Assembly (NCBI RefSeq): GCF_048771995.1
Contig: NC_133024.1
Coordinates: 61,028,501 to 61,092,500, forward strand
Source: Taeniopygia guttata
Taxonomy: Eukaryota > Chordata > Aves > Passeriformes > Estrildidae
Reading direction: 5' to 3'
DNA length: 64,000 bases
Of the stretch, positions 27,301 through 39,300 are shown in pieces. Position 1 is the stretch's first letter. Every line of letters begins with the position of its first letter. The position numbers and the translations under genes were made by a program. Below the pieces are notes generated by a model, which worked only from the letters and a program-made list of their open reading frames with translations, ran no database searches and was not told the origin of the DNA.

Positions 27301-30300
27301 TTGTGAGTTTCAGTGATTAATTTTTAGTGGGACTCCTTTGCTGGTTTTTGAAGAAAGGCTTCCACAGCTCCCTTTGTGACCTGCTCAAAAAGTTGCTTGA
27401 AGGAGCACTGTGTACCATTGGAAGCCACTCCAGTTCATTACTTGACTTCTGTTTCACTTTCTTGATTAGGTTTGGGAAAAGACTTATGGAGGTTTAATGA
27501 ATCCTGCTGTACTGACTGTTTTTTCAGAAGTGCCTCCAAATTAAATGAGTGGGAGCCATTGAATAGTCCATTAGGAGTTAGATGTTGCAGCGCGCCGTGT
27601 GGGGTGGCAGGGGCGCGACCGTCCCCCTGTGAGCTTTGCAATTCCCAGTTATCAGCCGCTCCGGCGCAGGGACAGACAGCGAAGACACGGGTCTTGGGGT
27701 GGAACAAGATGGGTTTATTCCTGGGCTCTCAGACAAGACTGGGGAGGTGGTGAACAGAAGTTTTTATACAGCAACTCAGGAGGCGGGGTGTAGGAAAGTG
27801 AGCCAATGAGGATATGGTAAGAGAGGAGTATAAGGTGGGGCAAATAGTTTATGAGCCTATCAGGGAAAACAGGGAAGGGGAATAATACCGAGTATCAAAT
27901 GGGGTGACGAGGGCAACAAGACAGACACAGAACTCTCTGGAGAAAGGGGTAGGGATAGGGAGGATTGACAACTTGAAAGGGAGAAGGTTAGGGAAGGGCT
28001 TGGGAAGATTGGCAGCTGGGGAATGGAGTGGATTAGGGAGGAGAACGGGGCAAACATGGATTCAAGGCAAAACACACCACAACAGTTAGACGTGTTTTTA
28101 GACTGCTCAGGAGCTGTAAATGGTAATTTGCATTTCAGGTGATGTGAAGACATTTTGGACACAATTGGGAGGTAGAAGAGTGGATGTCATATTTGAGCAG
28201 CTGCAAAATGTGCTATTGTTGCTGAAGGAAAAGATCAAGAATGGAACTGCAACAAACCAAGGTTTGAAATCCTTGTAGTGGTTAAACTGGACTGCAGAGT
28301 ACCTGTGGCCTGCATTGTGTAGGTGTGATATCTGCAATAATCCAGATATCTCTGAATTTTAATAACTTAGCTGTTGGTGGTTTTAAGTACTTCTAAAAAT
28401 GTCTTTTCTTTTTTAAAAAACAAAAGTAATTTCAGGTACAATTGCCTATTTTCTTGTTTCACCTGTCTACTTTTTCAACAATGGATGGCTCTTAAGCACA
28501 TGGGACTGAAATAATTTATCTTAGAGAAGTAATGAAATATCTGCAGTGCCTTATGTTTCATTTATCATCAGAAATTTTAGCCTTTCAGGCTGTTGTCAGA
28601 TAATTGAGTAGTTTTGGGGTAGGATAATAATCACCTCAGTATTATTTTTTGTCAGAGACACCATTATAATGTGAAATAATAGTAGCAAAATGTGACACTA
28701 TGCATTTCAGATTGCTCCTGGTTTTCAAGGAAATAAGCTTCCTCTGTTTACATCAAAATACATTAAAATCATAATTCTGATAAGCTGGGAGCAGTACAGA
28801 GATTTTTTTTTTTTACTGGTTTATTTAATTGAGTAAAACTGCTTCTTTTTATTAACTCACCCATATAAATGTAATCTCTGGATTTTACTGGGTTTTTTTG
28901 TGCAAGAAAATGTGCAGTGGTGTAAGATGCTTTTAAACTAATATAGCCACACACTCTGCATTATATATATAACACTTCCTCTTAACTGGCAATGCAACTT
29001 CTTGTGCTCTTGAGCTCCCACATCTTGACTGTTAAGACAAAATACCAAAGCAGTGCAGAGATAAAAGTTGAACTTGAATCCCCAGATGATGCAATCTGAT
29101 GAATCTCTGATAAAGTTCAGTTTGAATTTTTCTGTGCTTTGTTCTGTAAAGGTTTCAAGCTAAAATATTAAGGTAGATTTTGCTGAGAGTTGTCTGCCAG
29201 CTTGTAATATTTATTGCATGGGGTAAGAGGTTGAGACAGAACAGGTCTCTTGCATTCTTCTATCTGAAGGCCATTTCCACCAATTTAGAAGTAGCATTAA
29301 TTTGGTCTGCCAAGTTCCAACCCTTCCTAACCTGAAGATGATCAGTCTGATGACCAAGGTAGAAGCTTACACTTAATTGTCTTGATATATGCTGCCACTG
29401 TAGGCCACCAGATTGTGTGTTTGGAAACATTCCAGCAGCTTTCCACAAGCTGAGGGATATTCAGTGCCAAGTCACACCTACTAATGTGAGCTGTAACAAT
29501 TTTATAATTCCCAGATGTGTCTGCTCAGGTCTGTGGTGCAGCATGTTTCTAGTAGTATCAGTCTTACGATGCTCTAGGTGACCAAGTGAGGAGAAACAAG
29601 TGCCTATAGAGGATTTAGTACCTTGTTTTACCTATTTTCATTACTTAAATTCAACTTACTATCTGTTTTGGTTTGGTTTTTTTGCATAGAGTGCTGGCAG
29701 GCTTGGGCACTGGTGAATGAAGCTAATCTAGGTGATCTCTTAACCTTGGCAAATGGTATGTGCATTTCCATTGGGTTTGTTTGGTATGTGGATTTAATTT
29801 GTCTTTTTTTACTCGCCAGAAGCTCAATTCCCTTCTTTGAAATCAATAAAATAGATCTGAAAAGGCCATTAGCATTACAATGAGGAAAAGCTGATTAATA
29901 ATCTCCTCAAGTACTGAACTGTGAACTCTCACCTGGGTTTGTATTTTTGTGGTTTGTGTGTGTATGTATGATACTTGTACCACGGAAAGAGAATTTGAAC
30001 TAGTAAGCCCTTATGAACCCAAGCTGTCTGTGGGCAGTTATCCTGTGCATGGCTCCACTGGCTGTAATAGCTTGGCATCCTTTTATCTCTAAAATTGAAG
30101 GCAGATCTGTTAAAGTGTTTCACGTGCATGTTCTTTCTGGTCACTTTGAAAACCACATGGAAGGTTTTTCAGTAGGACACTTGCTAATGAGATTTTTGTT
30201 AGCTGCAGTTAGCAATGCCTTGTTTGTACTGTGTTTTGTTAATTATCTCTTTAGTAACTAAAGTAAATTCAATCATAAATTAAAATCTGGTTTGATGAAG

Positions 30301-33300
30301 ATTTTGCTCACATTCAGTTTTTTTCAGTAAGCGATGAGTTGAATGGAGATGGTGCACAGGAAACCAAACCCAAATTGCAGCCTCTTCTTCCAGATGACAA
30401 TGCTGCAGACACTGTAGAAGCTTCTGACAGGTCAGTGCCTTCATTTCAGTTCCTTCTTTGACATATTCTCTACTGCAGTTGAGAGAGTTCCAAAATTTGT
30501 ATTTCTCAAGTCAGTGTTTTAAGCCCAATTTGACTCCTCTGAGTTTTCAAAGTGAAAATGTTTTTAATTTGACCTTTGTGGAAAACCTGAGGTTTTGGAT
30601 AGACTTGTCTAATTTCCCACATGAGAACGTTGCAGAATAGGGTGTGGTTGTGAATAAAGGTTTATAAGTGTTATCAGGGTTAGGACTTCAGCATCAGTTC
30701 TCAGGCTTTCCTTACAGCGCAGATTGTCAGGTGTGTAACTTAGTCTCTCTGTGTTTAGTATTTAGCCTCAGGTACTGATTTGAAAGACGAGGGTAAATAC
30801 ATAATTCCTTTTTTTTTTTTTTTAAATTTCCTTGCTGTGTTTTAGCATATAAGTTCTAGGAAGAAGCTTTTTTTTATGCAACTAAATATATCTTTATATG
30901 TTCTTAGAACAATTTCAGCATGTGAAACCTTGGGCCTTCTAGCAATGGGGCTAAAAATACTGAACTGCTAAAAAAACTGAACACAGCACTGGTTGTCTAA
31001 GATGCTGCTCTGTTTTTTTTTGTTTGTTTGTTTGTTTTCTCTTTTATTTCAAATAGCAAAAAAGAGGATATGGAAAGAACGTGCTCAGGGGGTAAAGAAG
31101 CATCTGGCAAAATTCTAGGTTTACCTTCAAATGGGCAGTATCAGAACCACAAGTGTTCTAGTGCATGTCTTGCCAACAGAGCAGTGGATTCCTACAAGGG
31201 TGAAAATCCTCTGAAGATCCCAATGCTGTTTGACTTTCAAAGACGCCATGCAAAAGCAGACTGCCTTTCGAAGCCACTGGATGTGAATTACAAAGCTCCT
31301 TGTGGTCGGAGTCTGAGAAGCTTTCGAGATGTGCGAAATTACTTGTTTGAAACAGAGTGCAAGTTCTTATTTGTTGATCACTTCTCCTTCAACACGTATG
31401 TGCTGTTGGGCAGGAACACCATGAATCCTGAGCCCCTCGTGTTTGAGTTCGATATTAGCAACGGAGCTGAGTCTGTGCCCATCTCCTTCTGTAACAATCT
31501 CGACCATGCAAGATTGCCTTATTTCAAGTATCGGAAGTCGTCATGGCCACGTGGATATTATCTCAACAATCTCTCCAGCCTGTTTGTTGATTCCTGTGAC
31601 TGCACAGATGGCTGCATCGATAGGTAGGTAGAAAGATCTCATCTCAGGCTGGTGACACATGATGCCTCAATAGCAGGGTGGTGGGGTGTGGAGGCGCAGT
31701 ACCAAACAGGACCAGCGCTGCTGGAGTATCTTGTGCCATGCTTTCTGATGACTGATAACATTGTGTCTTTCTCTTCTCCAGAGCTTGGGTGCTCCAACTG
31801 GTTCACCCTCTGTTGTAGGGAAGGAAGCGATCAACTGGCGAATTATTGTGTTCCTTTTCCTTTCTTCCAAACTGGCAGTGTTTCTTCTCCAGGTGGAGCT
31901 GACAAGCAGACATCTTGGCTTTGTAAAAAGAGTAGGGAAAGGAGTCTTGTGCCAGCAGAGGCAGGCTAGTTGTCATGGCAGGATCCTGCCTGACAATTTC
32001 TGCTGCAGTTCCTACTGTTAAATGGCATCCTGTAGATGGGGTGGGATAGCCTTGACAGATCAGATCATTTGGAACTTAGAGCATTACTGAGGGCAGGTGA
32101 AGAAACATCCCCATTCCCAACCTCTACATGTCGTCCTTCCCCTTGTCTAAACAGAAACTACAAAACTCAGTGGTTACAGATTACGTTTGTGGTCTGAACA
32201 GTTCAAATACTCTTGCTCATTGTAATTTTCTAAATCCCAGTAACTCTGAGCTACAGACACTGAAAACCTGCCACTGTTACCATATGCAAGTTTGGTGTTA
32301 TTTTTGTCTACTTTCTGGAAGGATGTTTGTCTGATCTCTCTGTATAGGCATTATTTGGTGTTACATCCATTTTGTATTATTGACATCTAGGGCAGTTGCA
32401 CATGCTGCTGTGCAACATAGTTGCTCATGCTCAACAAAAGCTTGAAATCACAGCCTGGTATAATGAAGCTTAATTTTAGTAATTTAGTTTCAGCTGAGTG
32501 GTGAGAAACAGCAAGTGCACAGCCTGCCACTTCTTTGCACTAAAGTTCCACAAGAATTGAGATGCTTTTGATGTGCAGTTTTGGAGTTTAGGATTTGCAC
32601 AATCACTGTGACTCTTTGAAGTTGTCATGACATACAATGGTGAAGACAAGCACTGTTGCTTGAATTTTCCACAGTGTAAAATTCTTCACTTCTTGGGGGC
32701 TAAGGAGGGAGGAAGATAAAGTAGTGGCAAACAGGCTGGGATGCTGTGCCAGAAGAAGTGATTTTTATTCATTTGTTCCATTTGACAGTGTCCTGCTTAT
32801 AAGTTTCTGTTGTACTTCAGCTGTTTGCATGTGCCATTTAAGGAGCTTGGCAGAAGAATGGGGTTGGGGGGGGAGAGGACATGGTTATTGTAAAGCATGG
32901 GTAACCAGCCAAGAGACTAAGAAAAAGGGTGCCTGAAACAGCCTTGTGGAGGGGGAGTACGCTCTGTACAGTGTATGTGTGTGTATAGTCAAGTGCATTT
33001 CAAATTACTTAGATTTATGATTGTTTTATACTATTTCACTTCCATTCTGAGATGTTTTACTCTTATTTTTAGGTCAAAATGTGCATGCCTACAGCTGACA
33101 GCAAGAGGCTGTAGTAAAATTTCTCTGTCTCCAGGTAGTAAAAGATCTTGTGGATACCATTACAAAAGACTGGAGGGACCTGTTTCTAGTGGGTAAGAAA
33201 GACTACAGGAGTAAAATAAGAGCATACAAGTAAAACAGCAGTTAATAGTTCAGTCTAAGTGCCGCAGGATTAAAATAACTGGAGTTTTTTGATTACCGAA

Positions 33301-36300
33301 ACCTTCTATTTTTGACACAATTTTAGTGACAGATCAGGATGATAAAAATTAATGTGACTTGAATAAAAGGAGGAAACAAAACTTTTGTATTGCAGATCCT
33401 ACAGTTTTTACAGCTTAGGTCAAGGTCCAGGAGAAGTGTGAAGAGTGACCCGAATCCTAAAGACTCATCAGCCAGCTGCTTTTGCTAGACTTGGTTATGG
33501 GTGACTCTTCCAAGAATCTCCAAAGCCATCCAATATTTCAAGTGTTTGCCCTTTCTCTTATTCAGCTCATGTGGATTAATAGGTGGCCTGGAGAAGATGC
33601 CAGTTACTTCAGGTGTCTAGGAGAGGAATTATGCATGGTAGCTTTCTGCAGTAGCCAAAGGCTTCAATCTACAGGCTTGGGGAGCCCCTTTCAGTCCTCT
33701 GTGTGATGTTAGTTTTTGGCTGACGTGGAGAATTAAAATTGTCGGAGAGCCCAGAAACAGATGCAAAAAAAGCACAATTATGAGTCCTTTTGGAAATGCT
33801 TCTTTAGCATTGACAGCTACAGTGAAGTCCAGGCATATGTTGTCTTGCTAAAATCAGTTCCAGTGTAAAATTAGGTACTTCTTAGGGATTTCTGTTTCTG
33901 TGTGATTTACTCCTATAAAACAAAAATATAGCATTTATAATGCCAAAATATATGTGGTCTTATGTATACTTATGCCAAAATCTGGCAGACAGACTCTTGA
34001 AATTAATGAACCAGCAGTCAAGAAAGTCACACGCTTCAGAACATTGCTGCACAACCAGTTTTAGCCAGTCTTTATATTTCAGCCCACTGCCTTGTTGATG
34101 CTTGGAAGGGGAATTAATAATAGGAATTTTGTTGTGCTAATGCATCCATTTATATTTTGCTTTGTGTTTCTTCTCTTGACAGGATTTATGAGTGTAGTGT
34201 GTTGTGCAGATGTGACAAGCTGATGTGTCAGAACAGAGTTGTACAGCATGGCATTCAAGTCAGGCTGCAAGTGTTCAACACGGAAAAGAAGGGCTGGGGT
34301 GTCCGCTGCCTGGATGACATTGACAAGGGGACATTTGTTTGTACTTACTCAGGTAGCAGGAGCGGAACTGTGAAGACATGTAGCATAATTCTTCCTCTCC
34401 CATGGTGTGTGCCCTGGATTTTTTTTTTTGAGAACAGGGAAATACAGGGTTGGAAGAGAAGTGTGTCAGTGTAATCTTAACTTGCTATATGATCAATATT
34501 AAGAAAAACTGTGAAAAGCTCTGTTATGAGATGGTGATAGACAAACAAATGGAGCAAAAGGTATCTCAGACTGCTGATTTTTTCCCTCATAAATCTGTGC
34601 ATCCTATGCCAGGGCTAATTTTTTTCGGTAAAAATCATAAAATCATAGAATTGTTTAGGTTGGAAGGGACCTTAAAAAACATCTAGTTGCATTCCTGCCA
34701 TGGGCAGGGACACTTTTCACTAGAGCAGGTAGCTGAGGACCACACCCAAAGTGGTCTTGAACACTTCCAGAGATGGGGCTCTCACAGCTTCTCTGAGCAA
34801 CTTGTGCCAGTGCCTCCTGCATTCACAGTGAAGAAGTTCTTACTACTGTCTAATCTAGATGTGCTCTCTTTCAGTTTAAAACCATTGTCCTTTGTCTTAT
34901 CACTACATGCCCTTGTCTAATTCAGTTTGTACTTCAGCCTATATTGACATAATAGAATTATAGCCAGCATTCATAATTTGTTTTCCCAAGCAATACTCTT
35001 GTATTTATTAATGTAAGTTTGACCTGTGATAGTGAGTTTGACTCAGCAAACAAGGATTGAAAAAGAAAAAAACAGGAAAACTTTTCTTTTTCTTTCAGGT
35101 AGATTAATGAGCAGAGCTGAAGTACTGGGAGATGCTGAGCAAGAGCTGAAGGAGAAAAATGCAGTGAATGATGGAGACCATAACTTTTCTTCCAAAAAAA
35201 GAAAACTTGACCTTGATAGTTCAGACTCAGTGATTGAACTAGTGCAGACTGACAAAAATGACATTCTTGAGAATCAGGAATCTTTGTCTCAGTCTGCGGA
35301 TAATGAAAATAAATCAACCCTGTAAGTTTAGCAAAGTAAGCTTAAGCATAACAAAACTAATATTCTGCTAATCTCGAAATTCTGTTGTATAACTTAGAGT
35401 ATATCCTGATATGAAGGTTGTGGTTTTTTTCTTTCTGAACTTCTTTTTAAATTGCCAATTATTTCTTCTAGTGGGACAGAGTTTTCCCTCTGTATTAATT
35501 TTACTTGTGCATACCACTTGGCATTTTCTAGAAATTCAGTTCATCTCTTGGGTGTACTTGATCTGTTCAGGGCATTAATGGTAATGCTAATTTGAAAGAA
35601 TTAATAAAATATACTTGAAATAAATTGTTTTAAAATACTCAAAGACACTGAAGGGTTTGATAATACATCAGCCACCAGGTGTACTGCCCTTTGCTCCCAG
35701 TCTCTAAACCTTTTGTTATTCGTAACGTAACCTTTCCTGCCAGAAACCTTAACCTTTTCTGTTAGGAGTCTGACAACACCTCACTTTTGCAGTGAACATG
35801 TTTTCCTAGTTGAAAGCTGTGCTGTCAAAACTGTTGAAAGTAGTAGCCGGAAAAGGCAAAGCTCTGTAGGTGCTCTATTTTGAGACAATTTGATATAATA
35901 ATAGTAAAGCAACAGACAATTTGATTCTCAGCATGACAACTGGAAAAGTATGTAAAATCAGCTGCTGATCTCTCAAAAAAGTTTGAGCAACCGCTTTATT
36001 ATAAATGCAATAGAGAACCTAGCCTAGGTTCTCAATTCTTAAAAACAAAATACTCACAGAAGATGGGGTGAGGCCAGACTGTGGGCTCTGATGTAGTTCC
36101 TCTAGAGAAGAGACTGGAACTTGAGACTGTTAGAGAAATACATGTTGTGAGAGTTACTTATGAGTCTGTTTGTCTTTTATCATTTCCTTTTGACCTTTCT
36201 GTGTAGGGTTCATCTAAAGAACTCAAGTAATCCAACTATGAGAAAGCCTGGAACCAAAACACTTGTTTTTCGCAATCACCAGCTAAAAATGGTAATAAGT

Positions 36301-39300
36301 GGCTTTAACAGATTAATTTTTCACTGTGTTGAATATGTCTGTAAAGTTTGACATTTTCATCTTGTGTGTTTAGATAGTTCTAATGACCTTTCTTCAGGAG
36401 ATTGTGTCACACTGTGAGCTAGGCTGTCATGCTGGAAACTGCATCCCATCCACTCTCCATTACCAGTCCTTCAGCGTGTTCCCCCAGACCAGCACTATCT
36501 ACTCCCATGGCCTTCCCTTCTTCACCCTTCACTTACACTCCTCAAGAGCCTGAAGTAATTATTCTCCCCCTGCACCCCTTGTGTACAGAGTTAGGGGGTG
36601 AGAGTGATAGTATTTTTGTGATATCTCCCCTAAGAATGGCACAGCAGGGAGAGAAGGGAATTTCACTATGTCTATGCAGTTTTCTCATACAGTGGCAAAG
36701 TTGGGAGAACTGACCTGAATGTGACTCCTGACCTTTCATGAGCATGAAACATTGTCTGCAAACATATGCAAAGAAGGAAAACTAGTGTAATCTTATGCTG
36801 TGGGTTTTTACTGGATTCATTGCCCTTAAGAAATGTGCATGGAATTTTCATGCAAACATTTTGCAGTGCTGTCCATTCTAGAGGTCCCGTAACAAATTGC
36901 CTTTTTGTGATGGGAGAGGAGAAACTCTTCCACATCTGGTCATTTCATTGAAACTGTGTAAAAAGCATGTTTGGAATTTGGCTCAGCAACTTACAATTCT
37001 GCTGAAATTGTTGGGACTTAAGCACTTATTTACACGTGTTATTGACTGAGGGACTCTCTCCTGCTTATTATGAAGGAGAATTTGAAATTAAGATAAATTT
37101 TGCATTGCAGTAAATTAATTAACTTTTCCAATTCAGCCACAGCTATGCATTACTGTAGCTTTGAAACTTCAGCCTTGGAGTTCTAAAAGCCACTTGCTAT
37201 GCCCTCTTGGCCCAGAGATGTATGCTGCATGTCACAGCCTTTTCATTTGATACACAGGTACACAGTGCCAGCTCAGATGGAGATGATAGCTCTCAGATTC
37301 ATCAGTCAAGCAAAACAAAACTAACCAGTGGAACAAAGAAAGGAAAAGAAAGTAGGTTTGCAGAGCTCTATATACTGCATGCTTTGTACAGTTATGTCCC
37401 ATCACGTAATAGACTTTAATGTAGACAGTGTGGGCAGGCCAGTTCTTAGAGTAGAACAGTGTTGTCTGTAGATGTTGAGACATGTTGAACTGTCCAGACA
37501 GCAGCTTCTCAAATACTGTGCAGCTGTGGGGAAGTCAGCCTGCAGATGTCACACCCAGTACCTGTTCCAGCCAATAAAAATTGAACAGGATATAATACTG
37601 GGGTGGAGGGACCTCAAGCTGGAGAGGCAGTGTGAAACTGATGCTATTTGCACATGCATCTTGCTTCTGTCTTAAGTACAGTCTGTGATTCTCTTAGGAA
37701 TTAAGGTGGAGGATGATAAAAAGTGCTATGTGGGAAAAGTCAGTGTGGAATGGGATTTGAGAAGAGACACTAGGTCACTCAGAGGTACCTTGAGCAAGTG
37801 CTTTAGGCATCACAGCAGGAAACAGTCATTTGTGGGAGAATTGATGAGAGACATAGAAAAATTGTGTTACATACTTGTAGATAGCAAGAGAGCTGCATAG
37901 ATTTTGGAGGATGTGGGAAAAGTGCATGGCTAAGAGTTCAGGGCCAAACAAGGGAAAGGGTTTGGCCTTAAACTGGTGTTGAGAAGTAACATGCATATCC
38001 ATTGACAGAATCTATGCAGCAGCAGAAGGAAGAACATCTGATGGAAATTGGACAGACTGACTCTGCTGGTGTAGAGAGTGCCGGATGCAGAAAAAAGAGT
38101 CTGCTACTGCAGGGTTTTGATTGTGGCAAGTCCGGTGTGCTGGATGACACATGTGATGTGAGGCCATCCAACAATGCACCCCTAAAAGCTGACTGCAAAG
38201 AAAATAGCAGGCAGCCAAAACAAGATGCACTTTGTGAGGAGTCTGATGGTGATGGGATGCTTCCCAAGAATGCTAATGAAGAAAGTATTTATGTACTGGA
38301 TGCCACAAAAGAAGGAAATGTGGGTCGTTTTCTAAATGTAAGTACTAAGTTGCATGGTTCTCTTTGTTGCCTCTGCAAATACATAAATTACTTATTTAAG
38401 CTTTTTTACATAACCAGTGTGGGTGATGGGCCCATGACAAGAGAGGCACATGTGATACTCCCTGCCATCACAGGTGCTTGGGGTCACACTGGCTGTTCAG
38501 TTGCCAAGTACCTCCAGCTAAGACAAATAGTTCATAGACACATCTGCAGGTACACTGCAAATAATTTATTTCTCTTCATTGGCATGCGTATGTCTTACAG
38601 CAAAGCCCTTGAATATGTTTAAATTGTTCTTCCTTGCAGAGGTAACATGGTGTTAATATTAGCAGTGCATCTTGCAGAAACCCTCCTTCTGTTCCCGTGA
38701 GCATACGTATGTTCCTACATGTACCTGAGTGACCTTTCACATCCTGTACTTGGATGTAATCCATTGCTTGCTCCCTAGCACTACTGCCCTGGAAATGGCA
38801 TTGGGTGATAAACTTTCCATGTAGGCTTGGGAGGGGAAGGAAGAAACTACTTCTATTGGTGACAGATATCTGACACAAAATAGTTTTTTTCAGCCAACTA
38901 TATGGTTGGACTGTTTCTAATTCAGATTTTCTGTTTTACAGCACAGCTGTTGCCCAAACCTCTTTGCACAAAGTGTGTTTGTAGAAACTCACAACAGAAG
39001 TTTTCCATGGGTGGCATTCTTCACAAACAGGTGAATTGCTGGAAGTTTAATGTTATTCATTCAAGGCACCAGAAGGAAAAAAACTCTGCTCACTTATTAG
39101 AGCATAATTACACTGAGGAGTGGGGCAGATGCTCAGATCAAAAAGGAAAAATCGTCTTATAGGTGACTTCTTATTGTGCACTAAAGGCAGAAGAAATGCA
39201 GTGATTGATTATCACTAATGAGTTTTGCTTCAGTTTTGCACTGAAATGTTAAGTAGGGAGGGTAAATTTTGATGTGTCCACTTCAGTGATAATCTTCTTC

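Larger units (their letters stand above)
24331..28138 (+). other. SETDB2: SETDB2 intron 1
   Basis: Bounded by the exon 1 donor and exon 2 acceptor. Contains a TA microsatellite, a CR1 tail and a solo LTR, listed separately. The remainder is AT-rich with no coding signal. Confidence 0.85.
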
